Counted from the stretch's first letter, positions 1 to 5,910 are shown. The stretch is 7,184 nt of DNA from CAVZXS01 sp963779325 (GCA_963779325.1 CAVZXS010000020.1:1-7184); one strand, 5' to 3'. Notes: generated from the sequence alone by a model not told the origin. Numbers and translations are program-made.

Positions 1-68
1 TTGAACTAAACCTTCGGTAGCCCCTCATCATTTATAGTTTGTAAATTTACTACTTAAACAAACATATC

Positions 69-1020
69 ATGACAAAAAAAATCACCCGAAGAATTAAGGT
101 ATAACAAATACCTCAATCAGGCCTGCCGCGAAGTAACCGGCTTTGCAGCATTATTACAACGCTTCGAACGTAACATCAGTATTCTCGGCCGCAGCCCCAA
201 AACTTTTGAAAACTACTCCCGCCATGTGGCAGCCATGGCCTTGCATTTTAAATGCTTGCCTACCGAGCTGGATGCAGAGCAGGTAAAAGATTATTTGTAC
301 CTGTTGCAACAACGCAGCAACACACCCTCTCAAACCTATTTCAAACACACGGTGTATGGCCTGCGTTTTTTATTAAAGACAGAAGGTTTGCCTTATGCAT
401 TTTTGCATTTGCCCGCCATTAAAAAAAGTAAAAAACTACCCGTAATACTCAGCAAAGAAGAAGTGTGGCGAATGCTAAGCGCAGCCAAATTATTAAAGCA
501 CCGCATCCTCATCGGTTTAATTTACGGTTGCGGATTGCGCTGTATGGAGCTGCGTAATATACGCCTGGTAGATTTGCAGTTTGACCGCATGCAGCTGCAT
601 ATTGTACAAAGCAAAGGCAACAAAGACAGGTACGTTCCATTGAGCCATCATTTAATACGGGGCATACAAAAATATATTGCCGGCGAACAGCCAAAAGACT
701 ATTTATTCAATGGCAAACCTGCCGAACGAGCCGGCGGCGACTTTGATAGCCGCTACAGCCAACGTGGTGTGCAATGGATTGTAAAATCAATTGCCAAACA
801 GGCAGGCATTACCAAAGAAGTGCATACACACACCCTGCGCCATTGCTATGCCACGCATTTGCTCGAAGATGGTATCAACATCGTTACACTTAAAGATTTA
901 TTGGGTCATCAATCCATAGAAACCACGATGGAATATTTGCATGTATGCCAATTAGAAAATCTAAAATCATTCAGTCCGCTGGATACCTTATTTGCAAAAT
1001 GCGCACCGCAACCGAAGTAG
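69..1020 (+). CDS. IS91-associated tyrosine recombinase, frameshifted near its start
   Basis: This is a phage-integrase-type tyrosine recombinase of the kind that accompanies IS91 transposases; such enzymes cut and rejoin DNA through a covalent tyrosine link. The catalytic set is complete: R in GCGLRCMEL, K in KGNKDRYVPL, HTLRH, GHQ, and Y in TTMEYLHV (about residues R157, K182, H254, R257, H280, Y289 of the restored protein). The uninterrupted frame runs from 73, and its first start-like codon is a GTG at 226, in the middle of the core-binding domain. The better start is ATG 69. From there, deleting one A of the A8 run at 74-81 restores an N-terminus beginning MTKKSPEELRYNKYL, about 316 residues in all, a normal family length. 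As written, ATG 69 reads only 11 codons. The gene end overlaps the transposase start at 999 by 22 nt, which suggests coupled translation. Confidence 0.8.
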
Positions 1021-1337
1021 CCGCCGCCATTGAGTTGTTGGGCGATGAGGTAGAAAAATCAGGATTGCATGTACATCAATTAAAAACACTGCGTGCCATA
1101 CAACACTGCCGCACAGCTGCACTCGGCGGCCATGTAGATGCCTGCACAAGTTGCGGTACGGTACATATTTCTTACAACTCCTGTCGCAACCGGCATTGCC
1201 CAAAATGCCTGGGGTACCGGCGTGTGCAATGGATACAAAAACGGGAAGAAGAATTATTGCCCGCGGTGTATTATCATGTGGTGTTTACCTTACCAAGCGA
1301 GTTGAATCCGCTTTGCCTGCATCAACCCAATGTATGA
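999..1337 (+). pseudogene. IS91-type transposase, N-terminal part (frameshifted)
   Basis: This is the 112-residue N-terminal portion of an IS91-family rolling-circle transposase. It carries the zinc-binding region typical of the family: a CTSC pair followed by SCRNRHCPKC, then the WIQKREEELLP and YYHVVFTLPSELN blocks that normally lead into the HUH nuclease domain. I chose ATG 999 rather than the in-frame ATG at 945 because MRTATEVAAAIELLGDEV matches the family start, while the extra residues from 945 are only the recombinase gene read in another frame. The frame ends at TGA 1335-1337, and the rest of the protein continues one frame over from about 1330. The lesion therefore lies at about 1325-1335. 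Confidence 0.82.
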
Positions 1338-2097
1338 TACTTTGTTTGAAAGCGCTTGGCAAACATTGCAAAAATTCGGCGGACAAAAACAATTGCGATT
1401 GGGCATGATATGTATTTTACATACATGGGGACAAAACTTATCACTGCATCCGCACCTGCATTGCATAGTGCCCGGTGCGGGTATAGATGTAAAAGGTAAT
1501 TGGCAAAAAATACATACGAAGGATAAATTTTTATTTCCGGTAAAAGCAATGAGTAAAATATTCAGAGCCAAATATGTAAGCCATTTGCGCCGGCAAAATT
1601 ATAATGATAAGGCCTTAATAGAAAGTTTGTTTAAAAAAGATTGGGTAGTATATGCTAAAAAACCATTTGGGAACCCAAGTAGTGTAATAGAATATTTGGG
1701 GCGCTATACACACAAGGTTGCCATCAGTAACCAACGCATACAATCGGTAAGCCAATCGGGCGTAATCTTTCAATACAAAGATTATAAGGATAAGGGCATT
1801 AAAAAAGAAATGCACTTAAACTTACCGGAATTTGTACGCCGCTTCGCCATGCATATACTGCCGCATCGTTTTGTGCGCATCAGGCATTATGGTTTTTTAA
1901 GCAGCACGTGGAAGCGAAAAAAGTTGAAAGACCTGCAACAGAAATTGGGCGTGCAACTAAAAATAAAAGAAGTACAAACGCTTTTGCATAAATGCCCTGC
2001 TTGCAAAACAGGTACCATGATAACCATTGAAGTTTTTGGTAAGCGGGGGCCACCTGCAAAATATTTATTGGTGACAGAAATTATTGCCTGTAACTAA
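1330..2097 (+). pseudogene. IS91-type Y2 transposase, catalytic and C-terminal part
   Basis: This is the continuation of the 999-1337 gene in the next frame, 255 codons from an internal ATG. It holds the HUH nuclease motif (HPHLH at residues 40-44 of this frame, in the context HTWGQNLSLHPHLHCIVPG) and the two-tyrosine motif EYLGRYTHKVAIS with Y122 and Y126, the family's Y-x3-Y pair. A C-terminal CPAC pair is also seen. These residues nick single-stranded DNA and hold it covalently during rolling-circle transposition. No catalytic residue looks lost, so apart from the frame break the enzyme appears intact at about 365 residues. The apparent ATG start at 1330 has no convincing ribosome binding site and is more likely an internal Met. 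Confidence 0.85.
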
Positions 2098-2274
2098 ATT
2101 ATGGGTAAGGGTAGCTTTGTGCTGATGAAAATAAATTGACGTATTTATTCGCTAATCCTGACAAAAAAATACGCCTGTAGAAAATTGCCTGCCTGTTTTG
2201 AATATGTTTTACCCCTGCCACCCTCATCAATAACCCCATAATATGAACAGCGGTTTCGTTCAACATCGCTTTCA
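2098..2274. other. Junction between the IS91-type and IS4-type elements
   Basis: No gene is seen here. The stretch should hold the 3' (origin) end of the IS91-type element. Positions 2096-2116 closely match the tail of the IS4-type transposase at 2895-2915 (shared GGGTAAGGGT followed by AGCT, with two one-base differences in alignment). CCCTCATCA at 2221-2229 repeats the copy at 22-30. GAAC at 2245-2248 is a possible IS91 target. An imperfect hairpin at 2269-2301 (CGTCC-TGC-GGACG inside CTTTC/GAAAG) spans the start of the IS4 fragment. Confidence 0.45.
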
Positions 2275-2913
2275 TTGTTCGTCCTGCGGACGCAACGAAA
2301 GCTTAGTTATTATCAGCCGGTGGAGATATTACGGCCATCAAAAAGCAAGTCAAGCTATGAAAGTGTAGAGTTGACAGCTATAGAAATAAAACAATCAGAT
2401 AATGATAGTGCGGATGGTATACACTGGAAATTATTGACAACGCTGGAGGTAAAGGATTTGGCAGATGTGTTGAAATATATTAAATGGTACACTTACCGGT
2501 GGCTAATAGAACGGTTTCATTACGTGTTAAAGAGCGGAACGAAAATAGAGGAGCTGCAGTTGAAACAGGCAAGTTCTTTACAGAAAGCAATTTCCTTGTA
2601 CAGTATAGCCGGGTTCAGGATTATGCAATTAGTATATCAAAGCAGAACTCACCCCGAAGCCAGTTGTGAACTGGTATTAACCAAAGCTCAGTGGCACGTT
2701 CTATTTGTGCTGATACATCAGAACAATACCATTCCTGAGCAACCGCCATCATTGGCACAAGCGGTGATGTGGATAGGTCGGCTGGGCGGTCATTTGGGAA
2801 GAAAATCAGATGGGCCACCGGGATTGAAAACAGTATGGTTAGGCTATCAAAGAATCTGCGATGCAGCAAATGTTTATGAATTATTAAAAGAACAAAATTT
2901 GGGTAAGGGTTAG
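2275..2913 (+). pseudogene. IS4-type DDE transposase, 5'-truncated
   Basis: This is the C-terminal half of an IS4-family (Tn5-like) transposase. The YREK signature is complete: Y-x2-R-x3-E-x6-K in YTYRWLIERFHYVLKSG (residues 72-86 of this frame), which includes the catalytic Glu. Downstream family blocks follow: LYSIAGFRIMQLVYQSR, the WIGRLGGHLGRKSDGPPG block, and the natural ending NLGKG. The two catalytic Asp residues belong to the N-terminal half, which is absent, so the protein cannot be active. The frame opens with a TTG at 2275 that is only the first start-like codon; recognisable homology begins around 2295 (SYYQPVEILRPSK). The 5' half may lie to the left of the IS91 element, beyond the window, if IS91 inserted into this gene. 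Confidence 0.85.
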
Positions 2914-3014
2914 CTCCACGGAGGGGCGAGTTGAGGAAAACATATTGCTATAGGAGACCGGGGTGGGTTGCTGAATAGCCATATGCAGCACAAGTGTGCG
3001 ACGCAAGGGACGAT

Positions 3015-3042
3015 GACCGGAGTTACTACAGCCGGTAACAAA
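3015..3042 (+). repeat. Short inverted repeats before tRNA-Ser
   Basis: ACCGG and CCGGT flank an 11-nt loop, and an overlapping alternative pairs GTTAC with GTAAC. The string ACCGGAGTTA recurs at about 4468-4477 in the leader of the slipin gene. No U-tract follows, so this is not a standard terminator. Apart from this, 2914-3052 holds nothing I can name. Confidence 0.35.
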
Positions 3043-3052
3043 AAAATAGTTT

Positions 3053-3137
3053 GGAGAGTTGACAGAGTGGTAATGTAATGGCCTGCTAAGCCATACATCG
3101 TTTATTCGGTGCAAAGGTTCGAATCCTTTACTCTCCG
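3053..3137 (+). tRNA. tRNA-Ser (GCU)
   Basis: The gene folds into a full class II tRNA: acceptor GGAGAGT/ACTCTCC, D stem ACA/TGT with a GG-containing loop, anticodon stem ATGGC/GCCAT around CTGCTAA (anticodon GCT, reading AGC/AGU), long variable arm CATCG/CGGTG, and T arm AAAGG-TTCGAAT-CCTTT with discriminator G. It is 85 nt, normal for tRNA-Ser, and CCA is not encoded. The T stem is A/T-rich. It starts a stretch in which tRNAs and tRNA remnants alternate with a YkuK gene, so it may be an accessory copy rather than the genome's main Ser tRNA. Confidence 0.93.
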
Positions 3138-3142
3138 CTTTA

Positions 3143-3168
3143 ATCAACAAAGCTTTAGCGAAGTTGAT
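3143..3168 (+). repeat. Hairpin containing a repeat shared with 3434-3446
   Basis: ATCAAC (3143-3148) pairs with GTTGAT (3163-3168). The loop carries AGCTTTAGCGAAG, whose exact reverse complement CTTCGCTAAAGCT occurs at 3434-3446. No T-run follows, so termination is doubtful. It looks like a genomic intergenic repeat. Confidence 0.5.
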
Positions 3169-3198
3169 AAATTGTTTGACAATGGGTGAATTCGATAG

Positions 3199-3218
3199 CC
3201 TGCCTGCCGGCAGGCAGG
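3199..3218. repeat. Perfect 20-nt palindrome CCTGCCTGCC/GGCAGGCAGG
   Basis: A perfect palindrome with no loop, of a type that I recall as abundant between genes of Chitinophagaceae and related Bacteroidota. A second, 21-nt variant with one extra central base lies at 3505-3525, inside the YkuK reading frame. Confidence 0.8.
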
Positions 3219-3258
3219 TGAGGAAATAGTAATCAATCAATACTCATTTCAAACAACC

Positions 3259-3330
3259 GGACGAATAGCTCCAATGGCAGAGCAGCGGTTTGAAGCACCG
3301 TGGTTATAAGTTCGAGTCTTATTTCGTCCG
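3259..3330 (+). tRNA. tRNA-Phe-like (GAA)
   Basis: All four arms form: acceptor GGACGAA/TTCGTCC, D arm GCTC/GAGC, anticodon stem GCGGT/ACCGT (one G-T closing pair) around TTGAAGC, four-base variable loop, T arm ATAAG-TTCGAGT-CTTAT, discriminator G, no CCA. The loop places GAA at 34-36, hence Phe. It has G at position 37, where bacterial tRNA-Phe almost always has A, and the T stem is A/T-rich. Identity is therefore less certain than the fold. It may be an accessory or tRNA-like copy belonging to the array further downstream. Confidence 0.8.
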
Positions 3331-3489
3331 CGTAGAAAAGTACAATAAGAAAAAAGATGAATAAAGAACAAATGTCGAATGGAGCGTCGCCAATGTCGCT
3401 ATATCAGGGAACAGAAGTTGGAAAACAAAATACTCCTTCGCTAAAGCTACGGAGTACAAGAAAAATTTAAATACCCTGCGGGGAAAACA
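3331..3489. other. Intergenic repeat mosaic; inverted repeat at 3431-3456
   Basis: TACTCC and GGAGTA close a hairpin at 3431-3456 that contains TTCGCTAAAGCTACGG, a motif also present inverted at 3154-3166. The rest has short ATGTCG-type repeats. A 37-codon frame at 3357-3470 exists, but it runs through these repeats and resembles no family I know, so I do not call it a gene. Confidence 0.45.
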
Positions 3490-4002
3490 ATGGAACAGGA
3501 ACAACCTGCCTGCCGGACAGGCAGGCAACAATGGAGAAAATTAAACGGGCAACGGATTCAGCAACCAATTGAAGACGAAGTAAAAGAAGTATTGATGCGT
3601 GAAAAAGAAATGGGACATGAATTAAAAGTATGCATCGGTACCGATAGCCAGGTAAAAGGTCGTGTAACAGAGTTCGCAACCGTTATCGTTTTCATTCGTA
3701 AAGGAAAAGGCGGTTTTATGTATATACACAATGAAACTACCAAACAGAAAATGACCATTAAACAACGGATGTTGATTGAAGTAGCAAAAAGTATTGATGC
3801 GGCTTACCCGTTGTGTAATATTTTCAGCCGGTACAGTGTGGATATGGAAGTGCATGCCGACATCAATACCAACCAAAACTTTAAAAGTAATGATGCCTTG
3901 AAAGAAGCAATGGGCTATATTATGGGTATGGGATTCGTTTTTAAAGCCAAGCCGGATGCTTTTGCAAGTTCAAGTTGTGCTAATAAAGTGGTAAACCCCT
4001 AA
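3490..4002 (+). CDS. YkuK/DUF458-type RNase H-like protein
   Basis: This matches the YkuK family of small RNase H-fold proteins; a nuclease role on RNA or RNA:DNA hybrids is presumed from the fold, and the substrate is not established. Key acidic positions are present: IGTDSQ (D52), LIEVAKS (E97), MEVHADINTN (D124) and KPDAFASSSCANK (D156), in the order expected for the fold. The length of 170 residues is normal. The start ATG 3490 has GGGGAAA just upstream. Residues 6-12 (PACRTGR) are encoded by a 21-nt palindromic repeat (3505-3525) placed in frame between MEQEQ and QQWRKLNG, the usual family beginning. The stop codon lies inside another repeat, giving the ending VVNP. The gene lies between tRNA genes and tRNA remnants, which suggests a link to RNA processing or repair. 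Arg codons are mostly CGN, as in the slipin gene. Confidence 0.88.
   Translation: MEQEQPACRTGRQQWRKLNGQRIQQPIEDEVKEVLMREKEMGHELKVCIGTDSQVKGRVTEFATVIVFIRKGKGGFMYIHNETTKQKMTIKQRMLIEVAKSIDAAYPLCNIFSRYSVDMEVHADINTNQNFKSNDALKEAMGYIMGMGFVFKAKPDAFASSSCANKVVNP
3505..3525. repeat. 21-nt palindromic repeat inside the YkuK gene
   Basis: CCTGCCTG and CAGGCAGG flank a short centre; it is a variant of the palindrome at 3199-3218. It contributes exactly seven codons, so the reading frame is kept. Confidence 0.8.
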
Positions 4003-4098
4003 ATCCCTTAAAGGGGACATCGGGCCGTTGATAACTGAATGAATCTTAAAATAATCATAAGCCTTTTAAGCCTCCCCTTTGGGGCAGGTTTAGAGGGG
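3996..4098. repeat. Inverted pair of CCCCTAAA...AAAGGGG intergenic repeats
   Basis: The unit at 3996-4017 (CCCCTAAA ... TTAAAGGGGA) is roughly the inverse of the unit at 4073-4098 (TCCCCTTT ... TTTAGAGGGG), with about 55 nt between. Together they could fold into one long stem downstream of YkuK and might act as an mRNA end structure. The YkuK stop codon falls inside the first unit. Units like this are, to my knowledge, common between Bacteroidota genes. Confidence 0.6.
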
Positions 4099-4108
4099 CT
4101 ACAAAAAG

Positions 4109-4124
4109 CTTGCCTAACGGCAAG
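4109..4124 (+). repeat. Hairpin CTTGCC-TAAC-GGCAAG
   Basis: A perfect 6-bp stem with a 4-nt loop, followed by no T-run. A 10-nt perfect palindrome TTGCCGGCAA lies shortly after at 4141-4150, and GTGTTT/AAACAC forms at about 4160-4174. All three precede the tRNA remnants. Their role is unknown. Confidence 0.45.
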
Positions 4125-4240
4125 ATGGTCATTAGTATGTTGCCGGCAAACCGGATGAGTGTTTTTAAAACACCATAGTACAGACGTAGTAACTATCTGT
4201 ATGCTGTTGCATCAATATGCAGTGTCCACCATACTCTGTG

Positions 4241-4269
4241 GGTCAAGGGTTCGATTCCCTTTCACTTTT
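4241..4269 (+). pseudogene. tRNA remnant A: T arm and 3' acceptor strand only
   Basis: AAGGG-TTCGATT-CCCTT (4245-4261) is a canonical T arm with the conserved TTCGANT loop, followed by TCACTTT as a would-be acceptor strand. No AAAGTGA-like 5' strand, D arm or clear anticodon arm is seen in the preceding 80 nt, which instead hold a TGCAT-CAAT-ATGCA hairpin around 4208-4221. Confidence 0.6.
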
Positions 4270-4270
4270 A

Positions 4271-4334
4271 CTAGTGGTAGCTCAGTTGGTTAGAGCAACA
4301 GAAAGCAGCGCCGGTTCGACTCCGGCTCCGACAC
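4271..4334 (+). pseudogene. tRNA remnant B: D arm joined to T arm, no anticodon arm
   Basis: A textbook D arm (GCTC-AGTTGGTTA-GAGC, 4280-4296, preceded by TA) and a textbook T arm (GCCGG-TTCGACT-CCGGC, 4310-4326) are separated by only 13 nt where 23 or more are normal. That spacer, AACAGAAAGCAGC, cannot form an anticodon stem. The acceptor halves (CTAGTGG and TCCGACA) do not pair, so the two halves may derive from different tRNAs. Confidence 0.65.
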
Positions 4335-4335
4335 A

Positions 4336-4401
4336 ACTCGGATAGTTCAGTGGTAGAACACTACGTTTAGGACGTGGAAGTCGGAAGCTATCGCCACTTC
4401 C
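4336..4401 (+). pseudogene. tRNA remnant C: D and anticodon (UAG) arms, abnormal T arm
   Basis: ACTCGGA-TA precedes a D arm (GTTC-AGTGGTA-GAAC) and an anticodon stem CTACG/CGTGG around TTTAGGA, which gives anticodon TAG. The expected T arm is replaced by GGAAG/CTTCC around a 9-nt loop, CTATCGCCA, without the TTC motif. No strand pairs with the 5' acceptor. It starts one base after remnant B ends. UAG would read the Leu codon CUA, but the long variable arm of a tRNA-Leu is absent. Confidence 0.6.
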
Positions 4402-4686
4402 TTAAAAAGGCGACTAACTAAAAGCAGGTGTTGCTTTCCCGATGAATTGTAAATGCCGGGGTGAAAACCGGAGTTAACAAAACATCAATTTGATTAACAC
4501 CAGAAAAATGCAATGCCGTTATACTACAGGTTGCACTTAAACAATGTTGAATTACTGACAACAAGTTCAGTAAAAATATAGTTTAACTGTTTCTTTAAAA
4601 ATAACTAAAGGTATTTTCCGTGAGAATGAAATGGAAAGCAGCGCCTGCTTTATTAAAACAAACTTGAAAATTTAAAATAGAAGACA
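4402..4686 (+). ncRNA. Structured leader region before slipin, candidate RNA
   Basis: No gene is seen. The stretch is rich in short perfect hairpins: AAAGCA-GGTGT-TGCTTT (4421-4437), a CCGG pair around GGTGAAAA (about 4455-4471), GTTAA/TTAAC enclosing ATCAA-T-TTGAT (about 4473-4498), TGCAA/TTGCA (about 4509-4535) and AAAGCAG-CGC-CTGCTTT (4635-4651), the last close to the slipin start. It could be a 5' leader with regulatory structure, a separate small RNA continuing the tRNA-like array, or further decayed tRNA material. I recognise no named riboswitch or RNA family. Confidence 0.3.
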
Positions 4687-5784
4687 ATGAAAAAAGTAAA
4701 AGTAAATGCCTATCAAATTGCGTTGGTATTTAAAAACGGTGTATATCGGCGTATGTTGAAAGAAGGTACCTATTGGTTGTGGAACGAAAATGTGTACATC
4801 TACGATGTAACCAAATCTTTTATTGCACCGATAGAGTTGAATATTTTATTGCAGGATGCCGAATTAGCCAATGCATTACAGGTAATTGATGTAAGCGATA
4901 ACGAAATTGTATTGCAGTACCGGGAAGGTTTGTTAACACAAGTATTGACTGCCGGTCGTTATACTTTTTGGAAAAGCGTAATTAACTACGAGTTTGTTAA
5001 AGCAGACATCAGCAAAATAGACATTACTGAAAACATCAGCCGTGCCGTATTGCAAAACAAATTAGTAGCGCCGTATGTACGTACTTACAATGTAGAGAAT
5101 TATGAGAAAGCCGTATTATTTATTGACGGTAAGTATGCACAAATATTGCAGGCCGGCGTATATTACTGGTGGAAAAACAATATTACCATTGCAGTAGGCA
5201 AAGCAGATACCCGTATGCAGCAAATAGAAATCAATGGCCAGGAAATTTTGACCAAAGACAAAGCTGCGTTGCGTATCAATGGTTATGCTCAATACAAAGT
5301 TGCGGATATAGAAAAAGCTTTGTTGCAAAACAAAGACTATGAACGCCAGTTGTATGTAGCTTTCCAGTTGGCATTGCGGGAGTACATCGGTGGCCTGGCA
5401 TTTGATGAATTGTTGGAGAAAAAAGAAACCATTGTACCATTTATTTTAGAAGCGGTAAAAACTGCTGCTGAAAATTTGGGTGTAGAAGTAAGCGGTTTCG
5501 GTATCCGTGACATTATTTTGCCGGGCGATGTAAAAGACATCATGAACAAAGTATTGGTGGCGGAAAAAAATGCGCAGGCCAACAGCATTATGCGGCGTGA
5601 AGAAACTGCAAGCACCCGTAGCTTGTTAAACACTGCCAAATTGATGGAGGATAATACCATGTTGTGGAAATTGAAAGAGATGGAATACGTAGAGAAGATT
5701 GCCGATAAAATCAGCAATATCAGCGTAAGCGGTAATGGCGCATTGATTGAACAGTTGAAACAGATATTTGTAGCGCAGAAATAA
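4687..5784 (+). CDS. Slipin family (SPFH/band-7) protein
   Basis: Slipins are stomatin-like scaffold proteins of the SPFH class; in bacteria some are encoded with RtcB RNA-repair genes. The core (about residues 134-300) shows family blocks: GQEILTKDKAALRINGYAQY (183-202), QLALREYIGG (227-236), DELLEKK, the LGVEVSGFGIRDIILPGDVK region (264-283), then AEKNAQANSIMRREETAS and a helical tail with LKEMEYVEKIADK. The first 165 residues hold three copies of one module, roughly Y/N-x-IALVF-x-G-x-Y-x3-L-x-AG-x-Y-x-WW, at about 8-42, 72-109 and 138-172. There is no N-terminal membrane segment, so it may be cytosolic or peripherally bound. All 14 Arg codons are CGN. A strong terminator follows the stop, so slipin ends a transcript that may begin in the tRNA-like region. 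The ribosome binding site is weak (AGAAGA). Confidence 0.92.
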   Translation: MKKVKVNAYQIALVFKNGVYRRMLKEGTYWLWNENVYIYDVTKSFIAPIELNILLQDAELANALQVIDVSDNEIVLQYREGLLTQVLTAGRYTFWKSVINYEFVKADISKIDITENISRAVLQNKLVAPYVRTYNVENYEKAVLFIDGKYAQILQAGVYYWWKNNITIAVGKADTRMQQIEINGQEILTKDKAALRINGYAQYKVADIEKALLQNKDYERQLYVAFQLALREYIGGLAFDELLEKKETIVPFILEAVKTAAENLGVEVSGFGIRDIILPGDVKDIMNKVLVAEKNAQANSIMRREETASTRSLLNTAKLMEDNTMLWKLKEMEYVEKIADKISNISVSGNGALIEQLKQIFVAQK

Positions 5785-5787
5785 CCT

Positions 5788-5821
5788 AACATCCGGTATC
5801 ATATCGGTGCCGGATGTTTTT
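5788..5821 (+). terminator. Intrinsic terminator after slipin
   Basis: AACATCCGGTATC pairs along 13 positions (two G-T) with GGTGCCGGATGTT around loop ATATC, and a run of five T follows. It lies 4 nt after the slipin stop and separates slipin from the HEPN-like gene. Confidence 0.9.
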
Positions 5822-5893
5822 AATTCCTTTTTAGAACATATCAAGCTTCAATGGCTGAGAAGCATAACCATGCCCCATCTATGTATTATTTTA

Positions 5894-5901
5894 TAGATTT
5901 G
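5894..5901 (+). promoter_or_regulatory. Bacteroidota -7 box TAGATTTG
   Basis: This is an exact match to the TAnnTTTG -7 element used by the Bacteroidota primary sigma factor. A TTG at the -33 position is not seen. It ends 9 nt before the ATG at 5911, so the transcript would have almost no leader. It fits an independent promoter for the downstream gene after the slipin terminator. Confidence 0.5.
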
Positions 5902-5910
5902 ATAAACTAA

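Larger units (their letters stand above)
20..2244 (+). mobile_element. Decayed IS91-type element (recombinase + Y2 transposase)
   Basis: A tyrosine recombinase gene overlaps the start of an IS91-type HUH/Y2 transposase gene, the usual arrangement of this Bacteroidota IS91 subgroup. Both genes are broken by single frameshifts, so the element is probably immobile unless the frameshifts are sequencing errors or are bypassed. The ends are not certain because IS91 elements lack long inverted repeats and make no target duplication. A 9-nt direct repeat, CCCTCATCA, lies at 22-30 and 2221-2229, and a GAAC tetranucleotide, a known IS91-type target, lies at 2245-2248. I used these to set approximate limits; the true ends may differ by tens of bases. 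Confidence 0.65.

Noticed and set aside
3053..3330. tRNA genes as attachment sites for the nearby tyrosine recombinase
   Set aside because: The recombinase belongs to an IS91-type element, which does not use tRNA attachment sites, and no duplicated tRNA 3' end of useful length was found.
3357..3470. 37-codon frame between tRNA-Phe and YkuK
   Set aside because: It runs through intergenic inverted repeats, matches no family I know and has no convincing ribosome binding site.
3199..3525. CRISPR-like array from the repeated palindromes
   Set aside because: There are only two copies, unequal in length and about 290 nt apart, without regular spacers or cas genes.
4402..4686. A known riboswitch before slipin
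   Set aside because: Several hairpins are visible, but I could not match the conserved core of any named riboswitch class.
5337..5792. 151-codon frame on the minus strand
   Set aside because: It lies fully opposite the slipin gene, whose protein shows clear family motifs; the minus frame has none and reads as an antisense shadow.
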